A DNA stretch of 49,166 bases from Promethearchaeota archaeon (lineage in GTDB: Archaea > Asgardarchaeota > Lokiarchaeia > Sigyniarchaeales > SOKP01), in NCBI GenBank assembly GCA_013375475.1, contig JABXKD010000017.1:1-49166 (forward strand). The letters are read 5' to 3'. Positions 1 to 8,131 of this stretch are shown here, piece after piece; position 1 is the first letter of the stretch, and the number at the start of each line of letters is the position of its first letter. The notes below the pieces were generated by a model, which was not told where the DNA came from, made no database searches, and worked only from the letters and a program-made list of their open reading frames with translations. The translations under genes were made by a program, and so were the position numbers.

Positions 1-72
1 ACTAAGCAAATTAGGGATTATTCTATTGATGACGACGATGAAATAGCCCTTATTCCATCGAGAAATAAATAG
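1..72 (+). CDS. Ubiquitin-like protein, 3' end only
   Basis: The window opens inside a gene whose last 23 codons are readable before a TAG at 70-72. The peptide has the pattern I-R-D-Y-S-I-D-D-D-D-E-I-A-L-I-P, which matches the end of the ubiquitin fold (ubiquitin itself has LSDYNI followed by the last beta strand) and is close to the C-terminus of the complete ubiquitin-like protein encoded at 114-515 on the other strand (LKDYNV...ILLIP). It ends in SRNK, so there is no C-terminal Gly-Gly and nothing suggests conjugation. The two genes face each other tail to tail with about 40 bases between them. The family call rests on only 23 residues plus the similarity to the neighbour. Confidence 0.6.
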   Translation, partial: TKQIRDYSIDDDDEIALIPSRNK

Positions 73-113
73 AATGAAAAAATATTGTAATAATTTTATT
101 TCCTTCTAAAAAT

Positions 114-515
114 TCAACCAGCAACGCTAGCTGGAATTAATAAAATGTCGTCGTTATCGTTGACATTATAGTCTTTTAATTGGTCATTCTCATCCATTGT
201 AACTCCCCCTGAAGACAAATGAAAATCAGACGGATCTAAAGCAAATAAATTCGCTACGGTTTCTTTGATATCACTTACCTTATTAACATCATTGATAAGT
301 AATTTTTGTTTTTTCTCTCCTGGTCCTATTGTTGATAGGAAAAAAATTGAGATCTTCTTTCCTTCAGAAGGGGGTTTGCGTTCTGGAGTTTTAACTCTAA
401 AATCATCTGTAGGAGATTTTGAATCAGCTTCATCGAGATCTTCGTCCAAATTTTCATCAAAATCCTCATCTAATTCTTCGTCGAATTCATCTTCAAAATC
501 CTCGTCAAAATCCAT
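114..515 (-). CDS. Ubiquitin-fold protein with acidic N-terminal tail
   Basis: A 133-residue protein. Residues 1-32 are almost only Asp, Glu, Phe and Leu in a repeated D-E-D-F/L pattern. A linker with KTPERKPP follows, and residues about 53-133 form a ubiquitin-like domain: first strand KISIFFLS, a KLLINDV strand, helix SDIKETVANLF, then LKDYNVNDNDDILLIP, which lines up with the LSDYNIQKESTLHLVL end of ubiquitin. The C-terminus is ASVAG, so it lacks the Gly-Gly needed for classical conjugation. It probably acts as a protein-protein interaction module; the acidic tail could bind a basic partner. Ubiquitin-fold proteins are common in Asgard archaea, many of unknown role. The fold assignment is good; the function is unknown. 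No E1, E2 or deubiquitinase gene is seen in the window. Confidence 0.75.
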   Translation of the reverse strand: MDFDEDFEDEFDEELDEDFDENLDEDLDEADSKSPTDDFRVKTPERKPPSEGKKISIFFLSTIGPGEKKQKLLINDVNKVSDIKETVANLFALDPSDFHLSSGGVTMDENDQLKDYNVNDNDDILLIPASVAG

Positions 516-545
516 TAGATTAACACCATAAATTTAGATTACTTA

Positions 546-555
546 ATTTTATATA
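546..555 (-). promoter_or_regulatory. Archaeal TATA-box candidate
   Basis: On the minus strand this reads TATATAAAAT. It lies about 31-40 bases upstream of the ATG of the ubiquitin-like gene (ATG at 513-515), where a TATA box would give a very short 5' leader. In such AT-rich DNA chance matches are frequent. Confidence 0.35.
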
Positions 556-694
556 TCTTTTAAAAAATAATAGAATTCAAGTTATATAAATAAACTTAAC
601 TTAACCAAAAAAAATCTCAAATTTAAATTACAAACACTTTAGAATTCGAATCAATATAATATTATTAATTAATTACATGAGTTAAAGAATTATC

Positions 695-1798
695 ATGAAG
701 GATAAACCTATTCCCAAGTATCAAATTCGAGAAAAAACACCCGAAGAGCAACTAGACGAAATTTCTGATGCGAAATTACTCAAAAAAATCAAAGAAGAAA
801 GAATAAAGTTAAATAAAGAGAAAATTGAATGGGAGAATGTTATCAGTAAGGTTGAGGGATATCAAGATAATATTCAAGATTTAGAAAAAAAAAGAAAGGA
901 AAAAGAACTTCAACTAAGAAATCTTCAAAATGAACATGAACAACTTAATAGCAAACTGAACAACATGAGAAACGAGTTAAAAGAGAGTAAAAATAATCTC
1001 AATGAGAAAGAAAGAGAGTTAGATCAGAAAAATGCCGACTTAGAGCGATATCAAGAGAGATTAGATGGATTAAGAGACGAATTAGAAAGTGAGAAGAAAT
1101 ATATAGCAAAAGAAAAAGAAAATGCAAAAGAAAGAATAAAAGAAATTAAAACCAAATTACCCGGGATGGAACGGAGAGAGAGTGCGTTAGAGAGGACAAA
1201 TGAAAAACTGGAAAACAATCTAATGGAATTAAGGAACGAAACTAAGAGTTTAACGCGAGAAAGAGACAACTTGAACAAAGAAATAAGTAGTATGAGAAGA
1301 GATATATTAGACGAAAAAAATCGAATTGAAGATGAGAAAAGAAGATTAAAAGATGAAAAGGAAAAGGTCCGCTATAAGAAAAAAGATTTAAATCTTAAAG
1401 CTCGTGAAATTGAGAAAAAAAAAGAGAAATTGGGGAAATTTAAAGATAATGTAGATAATGATGTTAGAAATTTAGAAAAAAAGAAAAAGGGGCAAGAAAC
1501 AAGATTAAAAGAATTAGATAGGAAAGTACCTAAAGCTGAAAATACTTATTTTTCGTTAGAAGATAAAATTAGTAGTTCGGAAAGTAAACTGAAAAGCTTA
1601 AAAGATGAAATTAGGAAATTGGAAAAAGAAAAATCAAAAATAGAGGATGAAAAATTTTCAATTAGAAAAGAAAGGCAAAGATTAGACAGTGATAAGGAGA
1701 GATTTCTTAAAGAGAAAAGAGATTTTGAGAGAGAACTAAGAAAAGCAAAAGAAATACCGAAATACAAAATTAAATCTAAAACGCCTTCGAGATATTAA
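695..1798 (+). CDS. Long coiled-coil protein with matching terminal motifs
   Basis: A 367-residue protein, extremely rich in Lys, Glu, Arg, Leu and Asn, with heptad-like spacing of Leu/Ile from about residue 25 to 350; it should form one long helical rod. There is no signal peptide, membrane segment or Walker motif, so it is not a complete SMC/Rad50-type ATPase. The two ends carry the same short motif: IPKYQIREKTPEE at the N-terminus and IPKYKIKSKTPSRY at the C-terminus. The TAA stop overlaps the ATG of the nucleotidyltransferase-fold gene by one base (TAATG at 1796-1800), implying coupled translation. A structural or scaffolding role is an inference; no specific family is recognised. Biased composition makes database matches to other coiled coils unreliable. 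Confidence 0.75.
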   Translation: MKDKPIPKYQIREKTPEEQLDEISDAKLLKKIKEERIKLNKEKIEWENVISKVEGYQDNIQDLEKKRKEKELQLRNLQNEHEQLNSKLNNMRNELKESKNNLNEKERELDQKNADLERYQERLDGLRDELESEKKYIAKEKENAKERIKEIKTKLPGMERRESALERTNEKLENNLMELRNETKSLTRERDNLNKEISSMRRDILDEKNRIEDEKRRLKDEKEKVRYKKKDLNLKAREIEKKKEKLGKFKDNVDNDVRNLEKKKKGQETRLKELDRKVPKAENTYFSLEDKISSSESKLKSLKDEIRKLEKEKSKIEDEKFSIRKERQRLDSDKERFLKEKRDFERELRKAKEIPKYKIKSKTPSRY

Positions 1799-2859
1799 TG
1801 AGTAAATTTGGGGGACTTATGAAGATTCCAAAAGGAATTGAAGGGGACTACCTTGAGACAAAAGAAAACAACCTTTTTTTCGATATTAAAGGTTATCACC
1901 ATCCCCGAGACCGGAAAATTTGTTTTTTAAGATTTTATCCAGATAAAAATGGAGATAGATCAAAGGAAGGCAAAAATTATAAAAAAATCTATTCCTTGAA
2001 TGATAGATATTTGAAGTTAAGAGAAGATTATCCTCAATTTCTTTTTTATTCAAACCAACTTGATTTAGAGCTACAGGGTGTAAAAAATGAAGATATAAAG
2101 AAAGTTTATACTCCTCGAGAATACTACGATGCCTTAAAAATGAGGAAAGATTTGTCAGAAATCGAAAAACATTCTAAAAATATGTGTGAATTATTAATCA
2201 CAATCGGTTCCATACCAGAAGATGCGATCGGTATTTCTGGTTCCCCCATGATAGGATTGAGTAAAGATAATTCTGACATAGATTTAATAATATATGGAAC
2301 ACGTGCAAGTTTAGAGTTTCAAGATAAATTAAAAGCAATGCTCCTTACTTCAAGCAATTTCAGGACTTATAATTATAATGAATACAAAACTCATTATGAT
2401 TGGAGGGTAGGAGGTTCTGGTATAAGTTTCGAAAATTTTTTGAAGAGCGAAAAAAGAAAGTTACATCAAGGAAAATTCCATGGAATTGATTTTTTTATAA
2501 GATATATCAAAAGCCCTAGTGATTGGAATGGAACTTTCTACGATTATGAATTTAAGAATCTCGGAAGGATTAAAATAAAAGCAAAAATAATTAAATCAAC
2601 TAATTCAATTTTTACTCCTTGTGCTTATAAGATTGAGTGCTTAAAAGTTCTGGAAACTAAAATCAATGGTAATCGTATTAATTTCAATAACCTAAATGAA
2701 ATAAATTCTTTTCGGGGAAGGTTTTGTGAACAAGCAACTAAAGGAGAATCTGTATTTGTTGAGGGAAAATTAGAAGAAGTAAAATTTAAAACTAGAACTT
2801 ATCTTAGAATTTTGTTAACAAGCCAAAAACACGATAAAATGGTAGTAATTAACTCATAA
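1798..2859 (+). CDS. Predicted nucleotidyltransferase (Pol beta-type fold)
   Basis: A 353-residue soluble protein. At about residues 147-167 it has GSPMIGLSKDNSDIDLIIYG, the nucleotidyltransferase signature: Gly-Ser followed by the Asp-x-Asp pair that binds metal. The N-terminal about 75 residues (KGIEGDYLETKENNLFFDIKG and following) resemble the start of archaeal predicted nucleotidyltransferases of the COG1665 type, as I remember that family. The C-terminal third (TPCAYKIECLKVLE...) looks like a small beta domain. The start ATG overlaps the stop of the coiled-coil gene, so the two proteins are probably made together and may act together. The substrate is unknown. The fold call is good; the COG assignment is moderate. 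Confidence 0.7.
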   Translation: MSKFGGLMKIPKGIEGDYLETKENNLFFDIKGYHHPRDRKICFLRFYPDKNGDRSKEGKNYKKIYSLNDRYLKLREDYPQFLFYSNQLDLELQGVKNEDIKKVYTPREYYDALKMRKDLSEIEKHSKNMCELLITIGSIPEDAIGISGSPMIGLSKDNSDIDLIIYGTRASLEFQDKLKAMLLTSSNFRTYNYNEYKTHYDWRVGGSGISFENFLKSEKRKLHQGKFHGIDFFIRYIKSPSDWNGTFYDYEFKNLGRIKIKAKIIKSTNSIFTPCAYKIECLKVLETKINGNRINFNNLNEINSFRGRFCEQATKGESVFVEGKLEEVKFKTRTYLRILLTSQKHDKMVVINS

Positions 2860-2934
2860 TTAATAGTTATTTTTAAAATCCAAAAAAATAATAGTGATAA
2901 AACTTTATTTTTCTAAGCAATATCTGGTTTTAAA

Positions 2935-4011
2935 ATGATTGAGAGATATAAGAAGTCAGCAGAATTAGATCCTAATGACGCTGATGCGTGGATCAATTTA
3001 GCGGATGCATATTACGACGAAAATGAATATAAGGCTGCAATAGAAGCGTATCAAAGAGCGATAGATATCAATCCTTACTTTCCCGAGGTATGGAATAATC
3101 TTGGACTTTCGTATAGCATGTTGCGCCAATTTAAAGAAGCTATAAAGTGTTATCAGAAATCAATCGAAATAGAACCTGACGATGCAATCGCTTACTATAA
3201 CATGGGATTTGCTTATGAAGACTTAAAAGATTACGATAACGCATTAAAATACTACAAAATTGCGTTAGAATACGAACCTAGCTACACTGATGTCTGGAAT
3301 AATATAGCGTTAATATATAGAGAAAATGAGCAATATAATGAAGCAATAAAGTGCTACAAAAAAGCGTTAAAAATTAATCCGGATGAACAACTTCTTTACA
3401 ACAATCTAGCCATAATATATTACGATAACCAGAATTACGACGAAGCAATAAAATACTATAATAAAGCAATAGATCTTGATCCTAATAACGCTGAATTATG
3501 GTTTGATCTAGGGGATGTTGCTTATGAGCAAAGTGATAATTACGATCTGGCGATAAAATGCTACAAAAAGGCGACAGAACTAAATCCCACCTTTATCGAG
3601 GCTTGGAATAACTTAGGGTTATCATACACATTTACCGAAGAATTTGAACAGTCAATTAAATGTTATGAGAAAGCGTTAGATCTTCAAGAAGAAGATGCTG
3701 TGTTATACGAAAATTTAGCATTCAGTTACAGTGCGTTAAACGATTACGATAAAGCAATATTGTATTACCAAAACACACTTAGGATGGATCCAGATAATAT
3801 CAATACTCATAAGAAATTAGGTATAATTTTTTGTGATGTTAAAAATAATTACGACGAAGCTATAATACATTTTGATAAAGTAATCTCTCTTGATCCTTCA
3901 GATGTGGATTATTGGGAGTCAGTAGCTCGTTGCCACGAGAAATTGGGAAATTTTGAGAAAGCTAAAGAGTGGATTGAAATTGGTTCAAGATTAAAAGCAA
4001 ATGATATTTAA
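2935..4011 (+). CDS. Tetratricopeptide (TPR) repeat protein
   Basis: A 358-residue protein made almost entirely of about ten 34-residue TPR units, with the recurring pattern W/Y-x-N-L-G/A-x-x-Y...Y-x-x-A-I-x-x-Y-x-x-A-I-x-x-x-P. The units run from near the N-terminus to about residue 345. There is no signal peptide or membrane segment, so it should be a cytoplasmic binding scaffold. It lies about 75 bases after the nucleotidyltransferase gene and 24 bases before EndoQ on the same strand, so co-transcription is possible. TPR proteins are numerous in Asgard genomes and the partner cannot be deduced. The repeats are unusually rich in Tyr and Asn. Confidence 0.9.
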   Translation: MIERYKKSAELDPNDADAWINLADAYYDENEYKAAIEAYQRAIDINPYFPEVWNNLGLSYSMLRQFKEAIKCYQKSIEIEPDDAIAYYNMGFAYEDLKDYDNALKYYKIALEYEPSYTDVWNNIALIYRENEQYNEAIKCYKKALKINPDEQLLYNNLAIIYYDNQNYDEAIKYYNKAIDLDPNNAELWFDLGDVAYEQSDNYDLAIKCYKKATELNPTFIEAWNNLGLSYTFTEEFEQSIKCYEKALDLQEEDAVLYENLAFSYSALNDYDKAILYYQNTLRMDPDNINTHKKLGIIFCDVKNNYDEAIIHFDKVISLDPSDVDYWESVARCHEKLGNFEKAKEWIEIGSRLKANDI

Positions 4012-4035
4012 CAGATTGTAATTTAAGATTAACTA

Positions 4036-5346
4036 ATGGATTTTTTTAATTCTGATTTACACATTCACTCACCTCATTCTATAGCAGTATCTAAAAAGTT
4101 AAATTTAGATAGTATGGTTGAGACGAGTAAGAAAAAAGGGCTTCATATCCTTGGAACCGGAGATGTGTTGCAACCTGATTGGTTAAACTATTTAGAAAAG
4201 AATTTGAAAAAAGACAATGACGGAGCTTTCTCATATAAAGATATTTACTTTATTTTGCAGACTGAAATTGAAGATCAAGAGAGCGTTCATGAAGTAGTTT
4301 TTTTTCCTGATTTTTCTACAGTAAAAGAAGTTCAAAAAAAGATTAGTCCCTATTCAAAAAATATGTTAGACGAGTGGGGGGGACGTCCAAGGGTGGATCT
4401 ATCTCCTGCTGAATTAGTTGATATTATTACTGACTATGGTGCAATTATTGGGCCCGCACATGCATTTACGCCATTTAAGGCAATATTTCGTCAAAAAAAG
4501 TATGAAACTATCGAAGAGTGTTATCAAGATGCCGTAAAAAAAGTTAAATTTTTAGAGTTAGGGTTATCTGCTAATACTGATTTAGCTGACAGATTAGATT
4601 GCCTTAAACAAATATCTTTTCTTAGCAATAGCGATGCACATTCTGAAAACCCCCGATCCTTAGGAAGAGAATACAATAAACTTAAAATGGATAATCCATC
4701 TTTTGAAGAATTAGTTTTAGCAATTGAAAGAAAGAATCAACGTAAAGTTGAATTGAACGTAGGACTTCATCCAAAGTTAGGTAAATATTTTAATATGTTT
4801 TGCCACAAATGTAGGAGAAGAATATTGTTTAAAAAAACAGAAAAACAAGGGATTTCTCTATTCAATCAGTATTCTATCACAGAAGATTTTATTAAAGTTC
4901 TGACAAACAACCCTAACAAGGCAAAAAAAGAATATATCGATAGTGTTTCCAAGGAAAAAGTAACATGTCCAGCATGTAAGGAAAAAATCAATAAAAACAT
5001 TAAAATTAAATTGGGTGTAAGTGAACGTATTGAAGTAATTTCTACATCCTCAGAACCGATACACCCTGACCATAGACCGCAATATATAAATGCCGTACCA
5101 TTAATTGACATTATTCGAGCTGTTAAAAATATTAAAAGTGCTTCAAGCACGACTGTGTTAAACACTTATAATAAGATAATAAACGAATTAGGAACAGAGT
5201 TTGATATTATAATAGAAGTTCCTATTGAAGATATCAAAAAATTCGACGAAAAAATCGCTAAAGTTATTGTAGCAATAAGAGAGAACAAAATTGAATACAC
5301 GCCGGGTGGGGGCGGGACTTACGGGGAGATTCAACTTAGTGTTTAG
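4036..5346 (+). CDS. Endonuclease Q (PHP-domain DNA repair nuclease)
   Basis: A 436-residue protein matching archaeal EndoQ, the enzyme that cuts DNA 5' of deaminated bases (uracil, hypoxanthine, xanthine) and abasic sites. The PHP metal site is visible as DLHIHSPHS at residues 7-15, AHAFTPF near 142 and SNSDAHSE near 198. A zinc-binding module follows with CHKC near residue 256 and CPAC near 311, then the conserved C-terminal glycine stretch PGGGGTYGEI. Length agrees with characterised homologues (a little over 420 residues). It is a cytoplasmic DNA repair enzyme. The ATG is preceded by a weak A-rich leader. Family assignment is strong; the activity is inferred from the family. Confidence 0.88.
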   Translation: MDFFNSDLHIHSPHSIAVSKKLNLDSMVETSKKKGLHILGTGDVLQPDWLNYLEKNLKKDNDGAFSYKDIYFILQTEIEDQESVHEVVFFPDFSTVKEVQKKISPYSKNMLDEWGGRPRVDLSPAELVDIITDYGAIIGPAHAFTPFKAIFRQKKYETIEECYQDAVKKVKFLELGLSANTDLADRLDCLKQISFLSNSDAHSENPRSLGREYNKLKMDNPSFEELVLAIERKNQRKVELNVGLHPKLGKYFNMFCHKCRRRILFKKTEKQGISLFNQYSITEDFIKVLTNNPNKAKKEYIDSVSKEKVTCPACKEKINKNIKIKLGVSERIEVISTSSEPIHPDHRPQYINAVPLIDIIRAVKNIKSASSTTVLNTYNKIINELGTEFDIIIEVPIEDIKKFDEKIAKVIVAIRENKIEYTPGGGGTYGEIQLSV

Positions 5347-5418
5347 ATATTACAATACTTGCAGTAAAGCTTATACTAATTTTTGTGACAGAAAATAGGT
5401 ATTATCTTACTGAATTAG

Positions 5419-5658
5419 CTATATTTCAAACTCCAAATTGAGATTTAAAAGTTCTCCACATTTAGAGCAAGTCATGAAATCAAATATTTTGAAAGCAACT
5501 ACCATAAGCTCCAAGTCTTTTCTAGGAAATTTGTTTTTAAACTTTTTTTTATAATCTCCAGACGGACAACTGATGATGGCTCTGACTTTTATTACATCCT
5601 CTCCTTCTGAATCTATGAATGAAGAATCCGTTGCGTTATTATTCAGTTCAGTTTCCAT
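5419..5658 (-). CDS. Small CxxC protein, hypothetical
   Basis: A 79-residue protein with an acidic, polar N-terminus (residues 1-22), a basic middle (KKKFKNKFPRKD) and a single CSKC pair near residue 64. One CxxC is not enough for a zinc finger in a monomer, so it may bind zinc as a dimer or be redox active. It is convergent with endoQ and divergent from ftsZ. I do not recognise a family. It is supported only by an uninterrupted reading frame and a sensible gene position. Confidence 0.5.
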   Translation of the reverse strand: METELNNNATDSSFIDSEGEDVIKVRAIISCPSGDYKKKFKNKFPRKDLELMVVAFKIFDFMTCSKCGELLNLNLEFEI

Positions 5659-5871
5659 ATTTCAATTAACCTCAAGCATAAAAAATATAGTCTTCAGTCT
5701 TTTAAATTTATGCTGTCCGATATATATCCTTTTTCTCTCACAAATAAGTAGAAATTTAGAAATAACCTTGATGTTATCGATTTTCAATATTACATGCATA
5801 TTACTTCCTTATATTATTTGGATATAATACACATATTATTAACTAATTACTCCTACTTATGGTAACTTTTT

Positions 5872-7014
5872 ATGGATGATGACGAATTTGATCTAAGCAA
5901 AATCGTAAATTCAAGAGTATCGGTTAGATCCCGGTTTAAAGAAATTGCCCAACACAATATAAATTCTAACAACTCTTCAAATTTAGATAATGATACGTAC
6001 CTTTCAGACTTACTTAAAGTTATAAAAATAAAATCTTTAATCATCGGAGTGGGCGGAGCAGGTAATAATACCGTATCAAGAATGCAAGATTTTGATTCAG
6101 AATTAGTAGAAACTTTAAATGTTAATACGGATGCGCACGATTTATATTACTCAAATTCTAATCAAAAACTACTGATTGGAAAGGAAATTTGCAACGGGTT
6201 AGGCTCAGGCAACGATCCGAGCGTTGGTACTGCAGCTGCTGAAGAAGATGTAGATCGTCTTTCTCAAGTTTTAAACGCTGATGTAGTTTTTTTAACTTTT
6301 GGTTTGGGAGGAGGTACTGGTACTGGAGCTGCTCCTGTTATAGCAAGGGAAGCAAAGAAAAATAAAGCTACTGTTGTTTCCTTTTGCTCTGTTCCTTTTT
6401 CATCTGAGGGAACCGAAAGAAGTTTAAGAGCCAGGAGAGGTTTAGAAGAGCTCATGAAATATTCTGATACTTTAATACCAATTCCAAACAACAATCTTCT
6501 GCGTTTTAATCAAAAATTACCTATTTTAGCTGGTTTTAAGATAATGGACGAAGTATTAATTCGATCCATTAAAGAAATAATTAATTTAATAAATAACTGC
6601 GGTTTGATTAACATTGATTACGCTGATGTAAGAAAAGTCCTTGAGAAAAAAGGAGCCTACCCTTCTGGATTAATAGGTATCACAGAATCTTTAGGGGAAG
6701 AAGCTGATCTAATAAAAAAGGCAAAACTAGCATTACATAATCCTCTCTTAGAGCCAGATACTAAAAAAGTTGATAAATGTATTGTTTCGGTTTCAGGAGA
6801 TCATCAATTATCGCTTAGTAAAATTGATAGGATTATCTCAACAATTTCCGGTGAAATCCCAGAGGATGCTTCACTTAAATTTGGAACTTCGTTAAATCCA
6901 ACTTTAGGATCGAAAATCAGGATTATGGCGTTAGGTCGAGGCCCAATCTCGCCATATGTACAAGCAGCAATACATGGGACTGAATTTCCACACTCTAATA
7001 TAGGTAGTCTGTAA
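5872..7014 (+). CDS. ftsZ: Cell-division GTPase FtsZ
   Basis: A 380-residue tubulin-superfamily GTPase that polymerises into the cytokinetic ring. Nucleotide-binding loops are clear: GVGGAGNN near residue 60, the tubulin signature GGGTGTGAAP near 146, and the T7 synergy loop NIDYADVRKVL near residue 245, where the Asp residues complete the active site of the next subunit. It has a roughly 45-residue polar N-terminal extension before the first strand. After the core it ends quickly in a short tail, so the long linker and conserved C-terminal peptide of bacterial FtsZ are not evident. It stands alone with no division neighbours such as SepF. Whether it is FtsZ1 or FtsZ2 needs a tree. Confidence 0.92.
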   Translation: MDDDEFDLSKIVNSRVSVRSRFKEIAQHNINSNNSSNLDNDTYLSDLLKVIKIKSLIIGVGGAGNNTVSRMQDFDSELVETLNVNTDAHDLYYSNSNQKLLIGKEICNGLGSGNDPSVGTAAAEEDVDRLSQVLNADVVFLTFGLGGGTGTGAAPVIAREAKKNKATVVSFCSVPFSSEGTERSLRARRGLEELMKYSDTLIPIPNNNLLRFNQKLPILAGFKIMDEVLIRSIKEIINLINNCGLINIDYADVRKVLEKKGAYPSGLIGITESLGEEADLIKKAKLALHNPLLEPDTKKVDKCIVSVSGDHQLSLSKIDRIISTISGEIPEDASLKFGTSLNPTLGSKIRIMALGRGPISPYVQAAIHGTEFPHSNIGSL

Positions 7015-7134
7015 AGAACATCTATATAGGGCGAATGAATTATAATCCAACTTTACCATTCAATAAGCTTTTTTTAAAAAAATCCTTATTACTAATAACA
7101 ATAGTACTAAGGTGAATTTATCATAGAAAATAAA

Positions 7135-7572
7135 ATGCCAAAAGAAGATTTAAAAAAAGCAATTCAAGATTTTTTAGATAAAAGAAAGATACTCGTACTT
7201 TGTACCTGTTCAGATAATATACCTAGAGCTACACCTATGGATTTTTATATAGATAAGAAATCTAATAATTTTAATATCTATGTAGGACCTGCCCCTGGGA
7301 GAAAAGTAAAGAATATCGAAGAAAATCCAAACATCAGTATTGGAATATATACGCCAATGGATACGGGTAAAATACAGGGTATGCAAATTACAGCATCCGG
7401 GAAAGATAAGCTGATCTTTTTAAGGGATGGGGACGAAGAGTTTGATAAGGTTCAAAAAATTGTCCGTGGAAAAAGAAAACTCCTCTTAAAAATAATTCCA
7501 GAAAAAATCGAACTCCTTGATTACGATTTCGCAAAAGACGGATATTCTCGACTTCAAACATTAGACCTTTAG
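7135..7572 (+). CDS. Pyridoxamine 5'-phosphate oxidase-like FMN-barrel protein
   Basis: A 145-residue protein with the split-barrel flavin-reductase pattern: an N-terminal helix, ILVLCTCSDNIPRATPMDFYID (strand-turn-strand), then a GRKVKNIEENPNISIGIY segment, typical of PPOX-like FMN or F420-binding proteins (the K-x-x-N-I-x-x-N-P motif). Members reduce or bind small flavin or haem-like ligands, and most remain uncharacterised. It sits alone about 120 bases after ftsZ. Substrate and cofactor are not deducible. Confidence 0.7.
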   Translation: MPKEDLKKAIQDFLDKRKILVLCTCSDNIPRATPMDFYIDKKSNNFNIYVGPAPGRKVKNIEENPNISIGIYTPMDTGKIQGMQITASGKDKLIFLRDGDEEFDKVQKIVRGKRKLLLKIIPEKIELLDYDFAKDGYSRLQTLDL

Positions 7573-7616
7573 ATTGAAACTATAATAAAAAAAAGAATTA
7601 AATTATTTTAAAAGAT

Positions 7617-7925
7617 CTATTTCTTTAAAAATTCTTTAATAGCCTCATCTGCTTCCGCAAGTAACTCCATTTTAAAAGTATATCCCTCTACAGAAGCATA
7701 AAAGATATGTCTTTTTGCTAAAGCAGCCATACTTTCAATAACTTTATCATCTGGACATTCATATACTGCGTATATTTTTTGTTTTCCACGAGTTATTTGT
7801 GCGGCCCAATTTTCTACTTTTTTCAAGAAATCAGGGTAAGCAGGCTTGTCAGTTCTCATATAGGCTTTGATATTTTCGTTTAACTTATTGTGAGGGTATT
7901 TTCCAATCACCATAATTTTAACCAT
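7617..7925 (-). CDS. Conserved small protein, possible dimeric alpha-beta barrel
   Basis: A 102-residue soluble protein. The pattern of strand (VKIMVIGKY), helix, strand (KIYAVYECP), helix, strand and a closing helix is like the ferredoxin-like dimeric alpha-beta barrel proteins (for example the DUF3303-type group), but I cannot assign it firmly. It has one Cys, within YECPDD. It is convergent with the PPOX-like gene and divergent from alaS. No function is proposed. Confidence 0.55.
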   Translation of the reverse strand: MVKIMVIGKYPHNKLNENIKAYMRTDKPAYPDFLKKVENWAAQITRGKQKIYAVYECPDDKVIESMAALAKRHIFYASVEGYTFKMELLAEADEAIKEFLKK

Positions 7926-8131
7926 ATTGTTTTCACCCTTCTAAATCTGTTACTACTTTTGTTAAGAAATAATATGATAATCTTATATAAAAATTTTAAC
8001 AATTCCGTCAAAAGATAATCTCTCTACTTCCAAATTTGAAGTCCTTAAATTTAAGAAAAAGATTTTAGGAAGTCATTAATTGTATTAATTAATAATATCA
8101 GATGATAATCAACACTTAGCTTTTGATCCAC

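Noticed and set aside
265..531. Plus-strand 88-residue frame very rich in Ser and Lys
   Set aside because: It is the antisense of the acidic repeat of the ubiquitin-like gene; GAA/GAT codons read backwards as Ser and Lys-type codons. No start signal or independent support.
1051..1767. Two minus-strand frames rich in Ser, Leu and Phe
   Set aside because: Antisense of the Lys/Glu-rich coiled coil, where AAA/GAA runs give TTT/TTC codons; their composition is an artefact.
5872..7014. Tubulin/artubulin rather than FtsZ
   Set aside because: GGGTGTGAAP, the NIDYADVRKV T7 loop and the length are those of FtsZ, and tubulin-specific sequence is absent.
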